Source of the DNA: an uncultured Prolixibacteraceae bacterium
GTDB lineage: Bacteria; Bacteroidota; Bacteroidia; Bacteroidales; Prolixibacteraceae
Direction: 5' to 3'
NCBI GenBank assembly: GCA_937915865.1
Contig: CALGIG010000132.1
Coordinates: 62,001 to 126,000 of the forward strand
Length of the DNA: 64,000 nucleotides
Shown: in pieces, positions 36,363 through 44,497 of the stretch
Numbering within the stretch: position 1 is the first letter of the stretch
How the letters are laid out: every line of letters starts with the position of its first letter
Position numbers and translations under genes: made by a program
The notes under the pieces: model-generated
Databases searched by the model: none
What the model was told of the DNA's origin: nothing
Seen by the model: only the letters and a program-made list of their open reading frames with translations

Positions 36363-36453
36363 GACTCACCCCGGGCTCGCTGTGCCTGCTTCCGCCACTC
36401 TCTTAGAAGAGAAGGGAAAAGGTTCAGAAAGGTGGCTTGAGGCGAGTAATCAA
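36363..36453. repeat. Degenerate copy of the 4837-4918 cloverleaf repeat
   Basis: It opens ACTCACCCC, has a CGCCACTCTCTTAGAAGAGA hairpin region like the CGCCACCCCTCTCTCACGAG core at 4861, and closes GAGGCGAGT, which pairs imperfectly with the opening. The 18-bp inverted ends of the 4.8-kb element are not seen here. Confidence 0.45.
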
Positions 36454-36505
36454 ATTACGACAATAAATTATAAAAAAGGGAAACGGGAAAAAGACCGGAA
36501 AACAG

Positions 36506-36548
36506 AAAATCCCCGGAAGCCAGGAATGGTTTCCGGGGATTTTTCGTT
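36506..36548 (+). terminator. Intrinsic terminator downstream of argS
   Basis: AAAATCCCCGGAA (36506-36518) pairs over 13 bp with 36531-36543, followed by T-rich TTTTCGTTTT. It is 180 nt after the argS stop. The rest of the gap, 36549-37000, is A/T-rich, holds several loose GATTGA/ATTGAC words and shows no gene. Confidence 0.75.
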
Positions 36549-37000
36549 TTGAAAGACCTGTTCTGAATAATTTGTTATTCTTCGAATTAAAAAATGGGTT
36601 GATCGTTGTCCAGTTTCTTTCATTAGCTGAAGAGTGAAGGTCGGCGAATGAAAAATATCTTTCGTTGGCTGACAACTATTGGACGAAGATTAATGACTCT
36701 CTCTTATTAAATGAAAACTATAGTTCATAAAATAGCAAATCACTCTCATTGATTGACAACCATATCAAGCCAACTAACAGGTTGCTTTTACCAATTGACG
36801 AATATAGGTTGAGGATTGATAAGGCTCGTTCGTGGATTGAAAAGTAACGGACAATGATTGATCAACCCTTTTCATTATTAATAAGTATCTGGTTATGAAA
36901 ATGAAAATATCTTAATAATCAAAAAATATTTTCATAAGCGATTGGTAATAATTGTTAAATTGATTATATTTAGTTATCCATAATTAAATAGATAAAATTT

Positions 37001-37696
37001 ATGAACAAACACCAAATCGCAAAACTTGATTCTTTAAAATTAATTGTAAAAGAATCAGAAAACAATCCTGACAGTATTGCAAGAATACCAAACTTTGCAA
37101 TGGTTGTCAACCGCATCAAGGAAATTTGTACTGATATAGATGCATGCCAGATCGTACAACAAAAAGACCTTACAGGTATAACTACAGACAAGGAATTAGC
37201 TCTTGAAAACCTGTCTGATTCATCTATCGAAATTGCAGGCGCTTTATATTCGCTTGCACACGATCAAAATAACCATACACTTATGTCAAGGGTTAATTTT
37301 AAGCCTACCAAAATAGGAAATATGAATCAATCTGACTTACTAGCTACTGCAGGAATAATACTGGACGAAGCAACTAAAATATCAGGTAACGAATTAGCCA
37401 ATGAAGGTATTAGCGTTGAAGAATTAACGAATTACCGGGAATTAATCAACTTTTTTAACACAATTAAATCATCAAAAAAAGAAGCAGTTATAGACAGATC
37501 AGGAACCACCGAAAGATTGAGTAAATTATTTGAAGAAGCAAACACGCTCGTTAAGAATAAACTCGACCGCTTAGCATTACAATTTAAACGCAAAGACCCT
37601 GAATTTTATCTCAAATACAAAGCAGCTCGCACGACCCACTACCGAACGACAACGAAAGAAGCAATGAATAAAAATGATACTGAGGCTAAAGAATAG
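37001..37696 (+). CDS. Helical protein of unknown function upstream of the CRISPR locus
   Basis: 231 residues, no signal or membrane segments, almost all helix: KLDSLKLIVKESENNPDSIA, LENLSDSSIEIAGALYSLAH, NYRELINFFNTIKSSKKEAV, and a basic C-terminus (KYKAARTTHYRTTTKEAMN). No family recognised. It points into the tracrRNA/cas9 intergenic region. As no clear cas9 promoter is seen, reading through from this gene could supply cas9 mRNA. There is no evidence that it is a Cas protein. Confidence 0.65.
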   Translation: MNKHQIAKLDSLKLIVKESENNPDSIARIPNFAMVVNRIKEICTDIDACQIVQQKDLTGITTDKELALENLSDSSIEIAGALYSLAHDQNNHTLMSRVNFKPTKIGNMNQSDLLATAGIILDEATKISGNELANEGISVEELTNYRELINFFNTIKSSKKEAVIDRSGTTERLSKLFEEANTLVKNKLDRLALQFKRKDPEFYLKYKAARTTHYRTTTKEAMNKNDTEAKE

Positions 37697-37711
37697 GTTA
37701 TTGCATTTAAA

Positions 37712-37745
37712 TTAGAGGTTTCACCCATGCGGGTGAAACCTCTAA
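37712..37745. repeat. REP palindrome, copy 1
   Basis: TTAGAGGTTTCACCC (37712-37726), loop ATGC, then a perfect 15-bp complement (37731-37745). It abuts the T run of the tracrRNA terminator. Same core (GGTTTCACC/GGTGAAACC) as the copies at 42356 and 42626. Confidence 0.85.
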
Positions 37746-37873
37746 AAAAGAAAGCGACCCATAAAGGCCGCTTTAAATGTTTTTTAATTAAAAATCCTGC
37801 GGAAGTACGCAGGATTAAGAAATTTCTTCGGCTTATAGCCTTATTGTGATAAGTCTTTCAAATTGTATCAAGA
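37744..37873 (-). ncRNA. tracrRNA of the type II-C CRISPR-Cas9 system
   Basis: Read on the minus strand, the RNA starts with an anti-repeat at 37868-37843: ATACAATTTGAAAG, a bulge of ACTT, then ATCACAAT. This is complementary to the 5' half of the CRISPR repeat in the crRNA sense (14 pairs, a bulge, 7-8 pairs). Next comes AAGGCTATAAGCC, whose GGCT/AGCC stem (37830-37840) is the nexus, then a 9-bp hairpin AATCCTGCG/CGCAGGATT (37793-37816), then a terminator stem AAAGCG/CGCTTT (37751-37774) followed by CTTTTTT. Length is about 130 nt. Together with Cas9 it would guide crRNA maturation and DNA cleavage. Confidence 0.9.
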
Positions 37874-37904
37874 CAAATATAATGACATTAACAAAAATAA
37901 CAAA
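37874..37904 (-). promoter_or_regulatory. tracrRNA promoter overlapping the cas9 start region
   Basis: On the minus strand TTTG (37904-37901), a 19-nt gap and TATATTTG (37881-37874) form a full Bacteroidota promoter. It places the RNA start at the first bases of the anti-repeat. The -33 box is 3 nt before the cas9 ATG at 37908, so cas9 and tracrRNA control regions are interlocked. Confidence 0.8.
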
Positions 37905-37907
37905 ACC

Positions 37908-40900
37908 ATGCCTGAAATTTTAGGAATTGATTTGGGTACAAATTCGATCGGATTAGCCAAAAGAAACACTGAGAAAGGAAATAATGTAGTTGATCAATTG
38001 GAGTTTTTTAGCTCTATAATTTTCAAGAAGGGAGTTGGAACTGAAAAAGGAGTAGAATTTTCTTATGCGGCAGAACGCACTAAGCATCGTTCTATCCGTC
38101 GATTATACCAAGCAAGAAAATATCGTATTTGGGCAACTCTGGATGTCTTAATGAAAAATGGATATTGTCCGATAACAGAGGAGCAATTAGACCGATGGAG
38201 AAAATACGATAAGAAAAATGGACTAAAACGAGAATATCCTGTTGATGCTTTTGATTTTGAAAAATGGGTTAGACTTGATTTCGATGGGGATGGGATCGCT
38301 GACTATTCAAGTCCTTATCAATTACGGGCCGAATTAGCAACAATTCAATGTGATTTAACTAAGCATATTAACAAATATAAATTAGGTCGGGCATTGTACC
38401 ATATTGCCCAACGACGTGGATTTAAAAGCAGTAAGGGTGAGACCATTAAAGAGCAAGAGAAGGAAGCTGAAGAAAAAGAATTGTCTTCAGATATTGAAAT
38501 CCAAGTTGATCTAAAAAAGTCTGAAGAGAAGAAATCAAAAGATTTACTGGAATATAAAAGCGCACATCAATTGCCAACTGTTGGTTGTTGCTTTGACAAA
38601 TTATTAAAAGAGGGGATTCGGGTACGGGCAAGTAACTTTCAGGCAATTCGTTCACAGTATGAGGAAGAAATCAAATATATCTTTGAATTTCAGGATGGAT
38701 TAAAGCCTGAAGATGATTTTTACAAATCAATTTACAAAGCTATTTTTTATAAACGTCCATTACGATCACAAAAAGGGTTAGTTGGTAAATGTACATTGGA
38801 GTCGACAAAATCGCGTTGCCCAATTAACCATCCTGAATTTGAAACTTTCAGAGCATGGTCATTCATTAATAATATTCAGTACCGAAGATATTCATCGGAT
38901 AATTGGATGAATTTGTCTGTCGGCTTGAAAGAAAAGTTATTTGAAAACAAATTTTTAAGAACAAAAGTAAATTTTAAGTTCGAAGAAATACGTGAATGGC
39001 TTGAAAAAAAGGTTGGTTATTATCTTTCGTCGGAGAATAAGACTATAAATTATAAGGATAAAACCAATGTCGCCGGATGTCCTATTTCTGCCAGACTAAA
39101 AAATTTATTGGGAGAAGACTGGATGAATTTTGAAAAGAAAACATCAAAAACCAGAACAAATTATAAAACAGGTGAAGTTCATGCCATATCATATACATTG
39201 GAAGATATTTGGCATGTCTGTTTCTCGTTTGAAGATCAAGAACGTGTTGAGGAGTTTGCAAGAGAATCGCTAAGTTTTGATGTTGGTAAAGCAAATGATT
39301 TAGTTCGTCTTTGGTCTGCCATTCCGCAAGGTTATTCTATGTTAAGTCTTAAGGCGATTCGAAATATTAATCGATTCTTGACGAAAGGTTTAATTTATAC
39401 AGATGCGGTATTGTTGGCTAAGTTACCAGACATATTTGGTGAAGAACTTTGGTCGCAGTATGAAGAATATCTTTTGAACAATATCTCAAAGGTCGTTGAA
39501 GAAAATCGAAAAGAGAAGAAAATTCTTAATGTTGTGAACAATTTAGTTGCTAGTTATAAATCGTTGGAGCTTGATGAACAGTTTGCTCATAAAAATACAG
39601 ATTATCGTTTAGATTCAAGTGATTATTCTGACATTGAAAAAGCAGCAATTGACAGTATTGGTGAAAAATCATGGGATAAATTGGATGATCCGGAACGGAA
39701 GAATCTGTTATCGGAAGTCGAGATTAAGTACCAACAATTTTTTTCTTCATCAAAACGTGATTTCTATAAATTACCTAAGCTGGGTGACAGTTTGAAATTG
39801 TTTCTTTCAAACGATCCAAAATTTAATTTTCTACATTGTGAGAATGATTTTATTGATCCTAAAACAAAACTCCCCTGTAAATGTCCTGCATGTAGAAAGT
39901 TAGGCCTTTTGTATCATCCTTCTCAAATAGAATTTTATAAACCAGCGAAAGAACAAAGCATTGAATGGAAAGGTACGACCTTATCCTTAAAATTATTGGA
40001 ATCGCCAAAAATCGGAGCTTTCAAAAATCCGATGGCTATGCGTACACTTCATATTCTTCGAAAGGCAATTAATCATTTGTTAAAAGAAGGGACAATTACA
40101 GAAGATACACGAATTGTTATTGAAACTGCCCGTGATTTGAACGATGCCAATATGCGATGGGCAATCGAAGCTTACCAAAGGGAAAGGGAGAAAGAAAACA
40201 AAATTTTCGAAGAAGCAATAAGGGAACTTTACGAAGGAACAGAACGGGTTATTACTGAAGATGAGATTGATAAGGCTCGAATTTTAATTGAGCAATCAGA
40301 GATTCAAGAATTTGGTGAGTTTGAAGATGACATAACAGAGAATAAGCAAAAGAAGAAAACAAAAGAAAAAGGTGTAACGTATAGTAAAGATGTTACAAAG
40401 TATCGTCTATGGCTTGAGCAGGGTTGTCGCTGCATTTATACTGGAAAAATGATTAAAATATCAGATTTATTCTCTGATAATAAAGTTGATTTTGAACATA
40501 CTATTCCAAGAAGCATTTCTTTTGATAACTCTTTGGCTAATCTTACTGTATGTGATGCTCATTTTAACCGGAATGTGAAGAAAAATCAAATTCCATCACA
40601 ACTTTCAAATTATCAGGAGATACTAGCTCGACTGAAACCATGGGAAGATAAGGTTGAACGATTAATTGATAATGTAAATTTCTGGAAAGCAAAAGCAAAA
40701 CAAGCACAAACAAAAGAAACAAAAGATAATGCAATCAGACAACGTCATTTGTGGCAAATGGAATTGGATTATTGGCAGAACAAGCTTGGCCGTTTTAAAA
40801 TGCAGGAAGTTACCAGTGGTTTTAAAAACAGTCAGCTTGTAGATACTCGAATCATTACGAAATACGCTACCCATTATTTAAAATCTGTTTTTAATAATGT

Positions 40901-42299
40901 TGATGTACAAAAAGGACGCATTACTTCTGATTTCCGGAAAATGCTTGGAGTGCAAAGTATTGATGAAAAGAAAAGTAGAGATAAGCATTCTCATCATGCT
41001 GTGGATGCAGCAATTCTAACAATGATCCCTTCATCTGCAAAACGTGACAAGATGCTTAAACTATACTATGAAATTCAAGAAAAAGAACGATTTGACGATG
41101 TTGAGCAGTTGCGTTATGAACTTGAAAGAGAAAGACGAAGTTGTAATCTGGGGAATGTTTCGGGTGTTACTCAATTTATCGAGGATCATATTCTTATTAA
41201 TCATGTTTCAAAAGATCAGACTTTAACTCCAGCACATAGAAAAGAGCGGAGACGGGGAAAAGAAATGTTATATCCTGATAAAAATGGGTTATTGACAAAT
41301 CGATGGGTAACAGGTGATTGCATAAGAGGTCAGCTTCATAAAGATTCTTGGTTCGGAGCGATTAAATATCCTTTGATGGAAAATGACATTCTTCAAAAAG
41401 ATAAAAAAGGAGAATTTGTTTATCCGAAAGACAAAAATGGTGATGATATTTTGTTAATGGTAAAGCGAGAATCCATCACTAGTCTGAAATCGGGAAAAGA
41501 CTTAGATAAGATTATTGATCCACATGTCCGATATTCAATTGAAGTTGCAATAAAGAAAAGGATGGCTGAAAATAAATCGTTTTTGCAAGCAATAGCCGAA
41601 CCTATATGGATGCTGGATGAAAATAATAATGAAATAAAAATTAACAAAAATGGTAAGTTAATAAATCCGATTAGACATATTAGATGTAAAGTTGCCGCGG
41701 GACGTGGTTTTTTTACAAAAGATAAAGCTTTGGAAATAAAGAATCAAGCTTATGCTTCTACAAAGAAAACGATTCATATTGACGATAAAGGATACAAGCA
41801 ACGATATTACGCACAAAATGATGGAAATTATTTATGCCTATTGTATGAAGGAATTAATAAAGGTAAGCTCGAAAGAAAGTTTAAACTATTAAACTATTTC
41901 GACATTGTTCAAGGTGATATTAAAAGCGATGAGCAATTGTGGGGTGAGCCATATTATCGAGAATTTGAAGAAAAGAAAAAAGTATTTTCGCTTTCTGCAA
42001 TAATAAAAGTAGGTACAAGAGTTTTAATGTGGGAAGAAACTCCTGATGAATTGCAGGACTATGATTTAAGTCGAAGATTATTCTCCGTGTATAAATTTAA
42101 TCTGAAAGGTCAGGATTGTATCTACTTACAAAATCATCTTGAGGCAAGAAAAGATTCGGATATCACCGAAGATTATACAACTTTCAATAGCAAGATTTAT
42201 CAACCTAAGTTGACGATGGTTGCCAATAGCTTTAATTGTCTAATAGAGCATCGTGATTTTGAGATACAACTTAATGGTAAAGTTGAATTTAAGTATTAA
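37908..42299 (+). CDS. cas9: CRISPR-associated endonuclease Cas9, type II-C
   Basis: The ATG at 37908 (MPEILGIDLGTNSIG) gives 1463 residues; a TTG at 37863 lies inside the tracrRNA gene and is rejected. RuvC-I has D8; an Arg-rich bridge helix follows (RTKHRSIRRLYQARKYRIW). RuvC-II is VIETARD with E739; the HNH centre is DFEHTIPRS with H864 and NRNVKKN; RuvC-III is HSHHAVDAA with H1029/H1030 and D1033. All nuclease residues are intact. Four Cys (644, 657, 659, 662; CKCPAC) may bind zinc between recognition lobe and RuvC-II. It cuts crRNA-matched DNA with tracrRNA. No csn2 or cas4, hence subtype II-C; the size is at the large end. Confidence 0.96.
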   Translation: MPEILGIDLGTNSIGLAKRNTEKGNNVVDQLEFFSSIIFKKGVGTEKGVEFSYAAERTKHRSIRRLYQARKYRIWATLDVLMKNGYCPITEEQLDRWRKYDKKNGLKREYPVDAFDFEKWVRLDFDGDGIADYSSPYQLRAELATIQCDLTKHINKYKLGRALYHIAQRRGFKSSKGETIKEQEKEAEEKELSSDIEIQVDLKKSEEKKSKDLLEYKSAHQLPTVGCCFDKLLKEGIRVRASNFQAIRSQYEEEIKYIFEFQDGLKPEDDFYKSIYKAIFYKRPLRSQKGLVGKCTLESTKSRCPINHPEFETFRAWSFINNIQYRRYSSDNWMNLSVGLKEKLFENKFLRTKVNFKFEEIREWLEKKVGYYLSSENKTINYKDKTNVAGCPISARLKNLLGEDWMNFEKKTSKTRTNYKTGEVHAISYTLEDIWHVCFSFEDQERVEEFARESLSFDVGKANDLVRLWSAIPQGYSMLSLKAIRNINRFLTKGLIYTDAVLLAKLPDIFGEELWSQYEEYLLNNISKVVEENRKEKKILNVVNNLVASYKSLELDEQFAHKNTDYRLDSSDYSDIEKAAIDSIGEKSWDKLDDPERKNLLSEVEIKYQQFFSSSKRDFYKLPKLGDSLKLFLSNDPKFNFLHCENDFIDPKTKLPCKCPACRKLGLLYHPSQIEFYKPAKEQSIEWKGTTLSLKLLESPKIGAFKNPMAMRTLHILRKAINHLLKEGTITEDTRIVIETARDLNDANMRWAIEAYQREREKENKIFEEAIRELYEGTERVITEDEIDKARILIEQSEIQEFGEFEDDITENKQKKKTKEKGVTYSKDVTKYRLWLEQGCRCIYTGKMIKISDLFSDNKVDFEHTIPRSISFDNSLANLTVCDAHFNRNVKKNQIPSQLSNYQEILARLKPWEDKVERLIDNVNFWKAKAKQAQTKETKDNAIRQRHLWQMELDYWQNKLGRFKMQEVTSGFKNSQLVDTRIITKYATHYLKSVFNNVDVQKGRITSDFRKMLGVQSIDEKKSRDKHSHHAVDAAILTMIPSSAKRDKMLKLYYEIQEKERFDDVEQLRYELERERRSCNLGNVSGVTQFIEDHILINHVSKDQTLTPAHRKERRRGKEMLYPDKNGLLTNRWVTGDCIRGQLHKDSWFGAIKYPLMENDILQKDKKGEFVYPKDKNGDDILLMVKRESITSLKSGKDLDKIIDPHVRYSIEVAIKKRMAENKSFLQAIAEPIWMLDENNNEIKINKNGKLINPIRHIRCKVAAGRGFFTKDKALEIKNQAYASTKKTIHIDDKGYKQRYYAQNDGNYLCLLYEGINKGKLERKFKLLNYFDIVQGDIKSDEQLWGEPYYREFEEKKKVFSLSAIIKVGTRVLMWEETPDELQDYDLSRRLFSVYKFNLKGQDCIYLQNHLEARKDSDITEDYTTFNSKIYQPKLTMVANSFNCLIEHRDFEIQLNGKVEFKY

Positions 42300-42355
42300 A
42301 TAACAACAATATCAGTTAAAATTTCTACAATATTTTAATCACGTAATATGCCAAA

Positions 42356-42385
42356 TACAGGTTTCACCCATAGGTGAAACCTGTA
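42356..42385. repeat. REP palindrome, copy 2 (between cas9 and the RAYT gene)
   Basis: TACAGGTTTCACC (42356-42368), loop CATA, and a perfect 13-bp complement (42373-42385), followed by an A run. It shares the core of copy 1. Confidence 0.85.
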
Positions 42386-42407
42386 AAAAACAAAAAATAT
42401 TCTCGCA

Positions 42408-43022
42408 ATGGGAAAAATAAACTACCGCATCCGCATTGAGCCAGAAAAGTTCTATCACGTTTGGAACCGGGGAAATAACCGGGAAAACCTGTTTTATACT
42501 TCGGCTAATTACGAGTATTTTATCAGGATGTATGCTGAATACCTTGATCCGGTCGCTGAAACGTATGCGTTTTGTTTACTGCCCAATCATTTCCATTTGC
42601 TAATCAGGACAAAAGCATTCGCGGCTTTTTTAGAGGTTTCACCCAAAGGTGAAACCTCTAAAAAAGTCAACCCGGTAAGCCTGGCTTTTCAACGATTATT
42701 TACTTCCTACTCACAGTCTATTAACATTCAGCAACACCGCTCTGGAAGCTTGTTTCAAAAACCATTTAAACGGCTCGAAGTAAAATCGACAAAGCAATTA
42801 GCCAATTTGGTGCATTACATTCACACCGACCCGCAACGCCATAACATCATTGACGATTTCAGGCAATACCCCTGGAGTAGCTATGAACGAATAATAAAGA
42901 ACCGGCCATCGAAACTAAAGAAAGATGAAGTTATTTCCTGGTTTAAAAACAAGGAAAATTATTTGAATTATCACGTTCAAAACATTGATCTGGATGATTT
43001 GAAAGAAATAATGATCGAATAG
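42408..43022 (+). CDS. REP-associated tyrosine transposase (RAYT, Y1/TnpA_REP family)
   Basis: 204 residues of the Y1 transposase family. FYHVWNRGNNRENLF opens the fold, the HUH metal pair is H61/H63 in LPNHFHLLI, and the nucleophilic Tyr is probably Y101 in SYSQSIN; GSLFQKPFKR and LVHYIHTDPQRH follow. RAYTs cut and move single-stranded REP hairpins. The gene sits between cas9 and cas1, same strand, with REP palindromes on each side and one inside its own frame (42626-42665, residues about 73-86, FLEVSPKGETSKK). Catalytic residues are intact. It has no known part in CRISPR immunity; insertion into the cas operon is the simplest reading. Confidence 0.9.
   Translation: MGKINYRIRIEPEKFYHVWNRGNNRENLFYTSANYEYFIRMYAEYLDPVAETYAFCLLPNHFHLLIRTKAFAAFLEVSPKGETSKKVNPVSLAFQRLFTSYSQSINIQQHRSGSLFQKPFKRLEVKSTKQLANLVHYIHTDPQRHNIIDDFRQYPWSSYERIIKNRPSKLKKDEVISWFKNKENYLNYHVQNIDLDDLKEIMIE
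42626..42665. repeat. REP palindrome, copy 3, inside the RAYT reading frame
   Basis: TTTTTTAGAGGTTTCACC (42626-42643), loop CAAA, and a perfect 18-bp complement (42648-42665). It keeps the transposase frame open and encodes FLEVSPKGETSKK in a loop between the HUH motif and the catalytic Tyr helix. Confidence 0.88.
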
Positions 43023-43038
43023 GTATCACATCCATACT

Positions 43039-43065
43039 GATTCGCCCGATGGGTGAAACCTGTAA
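43039..43065. repeat. REP palindrome, copy 4, half degenerate
   Basis: The right arm GGGTGAAACCTGTA is intact; the left arm (TGATTCGCCC) has several mismatches to GGTTTCACCC. It lies between the RAYT gene and cas1. Confidence 0.6.
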
Positions 43066-43083
43066 TTATAAAACAAACTAACC

Positions 43084-43983
43084 ATGATTAAACGAACCCT
43101 TTATTTTGGAAACCCTGGCTATTTGCATAAAAACCTGCAACAGCTAAAAGTGATTAAACCTGAAGATAACACAGAAATTGGCTCGGTTCCAATTGAAGAC
43201 ATTGGAGCAATACTGCTCGACAATCCTCAAATCACGGTCACTCACGCTTTAATAGCTACACTACTCGAACATAATGTGGCCATAATCAGTTGCGACTCTA
43301 AACATTTGCCTGTTGGGTTAATGCTTCCACTGGATGGCAATACTTTGCAAACCGAAAGGTTTCGTTCTCAAATTGAAGCCTCTGAACCTCTGAAAAAATA
43401 CCTCTGGGCACAAACTATAAAAGCAAAAATTGAGAATCAGGCAGCAGTATTGGAAAAAGCAGGTATTAACAACAAAAAGTTATCAGTTCTTATTCCGCAA
43501 ATACAAAGTGGTGATCCTGATAATATTGAAGGCCGTGCGGCTTCGGTTTACTGGAAACTTTTGTTTGAAGAATACGACTTTACCCGTAACCGGTTTGGAG
43601 AAATACCCAATGCGCATCTGAATTATGGCTACGCTATACTAAGAGCATTGGTTGCCAGGGCATTGGTTGGCAGTGGACTATTGCCCACCCTCGGAATACA
43701 TCATAGTAATAAATACAACGCCTATTGCTTAGCCGACGATATAATGGAACCTTATCGTCCGTTTGTCGACTGGATTGTTTTTTTGATGGTTAAAAACAAC
43801 GAGATTGATCTGGATGAAATAACCCGAGAACAAAAAGTAAAACTTCTGTCGATAGCATCGGTTGATATTAGTATTGATGGAAAGAAGAGCCCGCTAATGG
43901 TAGGACTGCCACGAACAACCAATTCGCTGGTTGAATGTTACGAAACTGTACGTCGAAAAATCATTTATCCTGATTTCGTTTAG
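43084..43983 (+). CDS. cas1: CRISPR-associated endonuclease Cas1, type II
   Basis: 299 residues. Metal-binding residues of the Cas1 helical domain are visible: E149 in NIEGRAASVYW, H206/H207 in LGIHHSNKYNAYCLADD and E222 in DIMEPYRPFVD. N-terminal beta domain: KRTLYFGNPGYLHKNLQQLK and VPIEDIGAILLDNPQITVT. With Cas2 it integrates new spacers. It starts 61 nt after the RAYT gene, across a REP copy, and is followed by cas2 after 19 nt. Confidence 0.96.
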   Translation: MIKRTLYFGNPGYLHKNLQQLKVIKPEDNTEIGSVPIEDIGAILLDNPQITVTHALIATLLEHNVAIISCDSKHLPVGLMLPLDGNTLQTERFRSQIEASEPLKKYLWAQTIKAKIENQAAVLEKAGINNKKLSVLIPQIQSGDPDNIEGRAASVYWKLLFEEYDFTRNRFGEIPNAHLNYGYAILRALVARALVGSGLLPTLGIHHSNKYNAYCLADDIMEPYRPFVDWIVFLMVKNNEIDLDEITREQKVKLLSIASVDISIDGKKSPLMVGLPRTTNSLVECYETVRRKIIYPDFV

Positions 43984-44002
43984 GATTATTTCATTGGATA
44001 AC

Positions 44003-44341
44003 ATGTCGTTCGAAGCATTAAACCAATATCGTATTATGTGGGTACTTGTTTTTTTCGACATCCCTGTCGAAACCAAGAAACAACAAAAGGCAGCCACCCG
44101 TTTCAGAAAACAATTGCTTGAAGATGGTTTTTCAATGTTCCAATTTTCAATATATATCCGCAATTGCCCAAGCAGAGAAAACGCCGAGGTACATGTAAAA
44201 CGAGTAAAAAATATGTTACCCGAGTATGGTCATGTAGGATTGTTAACCATTACTGACAAGCAATTTGGTATGATGGAATTATTCTACAGTAAACAACCCA
44301 AAGAACGGCCTCCCACAGTGCAACAACTCGAATTATTTTAA
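44003..44341 (+). CDS. cas2: CRISPR-associated protein Cas2
   Basis: The ATG at 44003 gives 112 residues and avoids overlap with cas1. The ferredoxin-like fold shows the first strand with Asp (IMWVLVFFDIPVETKKQQKA), FQFSIYIRNCPSRENAEVHV and VGLLTITDKQFGMMELFYSK. Cas2 bridges two Cas1 dimers in the adaptation complex. It is the last cas gene; a terminator follows at 44414. Confidence 0.94.
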   Translation: MSFEALNQYRIMWVLVFFDIPVETKKQQKAATRFRKQLLEDGFSMFQFSIYIRNCPSRENAEVHVKRVKNMLPEYGHVGLLTITDKQFGMMELFYSKQPKERPPTVQQLELF

Positions 44342-44354
44342 TCGGACATTCGTA

Positions 44355-44379
44355 TTAGGGGTTCCCCAAATGGCGAAAT
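44355..44379. repeat. Decayed REP copy 5
   Basis: GGGGTTCCCC AAAT GGCGAAATCC is an imperfect inverted repeat that differs from the REP core at several positions. It lies between the cas2 stop and the terminator. Confidence 0.4.
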
Positions 44380-44413
44380 CCATAAATTACAAATCAAATA
44401 ACGAGATAGCAGG

Positions 44414-44449
44414 AAATAAAAAACGGGATTTATATCCCGTTTTTTATTT
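44414..44449. terminator. Bidirectional terminator between cas2 and the array
   Basis: AAATAAAAAACGGGAT (44414-44429), loop TTAT, and a perfect 16-bp complement (44434-44449). A on one side and T on the other make it work in both directions: it would end the cas operon mRNA from the left and the array RNA from the right. Confidence 0.85.
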
Positions 44450-44497
44450 CTAAGCCTTTGTACAAACATTTGATAACTTGCGAATTGCGGCCAATAC

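Noticed and set aside
36734..36743. AGCAAATCAC, a 10-base match to the CRISPR repeat, as anti-repeat of a tracrRNA
   Set aside because: Too short, no hairpins or terminator follow, and a far better anti-repeat exists at 37843-37868.
37712..37745. REP palindrome as the tracrRNA terminator
   Set aside because: A better stem with a T run (37744-37774) comes first in the transcription direction.
37863..37907. Upstream TTG start for cas9
   Set aside because: It lies inside the tracrRNA anti-repeat and promoter; the ATG at 37908 opens directly on RuvC-I as in other Cas9 proteins.
42408..43022. Transposase between cas9 and cas1 as a novel Cas protein
   Set aside because: All motifs are those of RAYT enzymes, and REP copies around it explain its presence.
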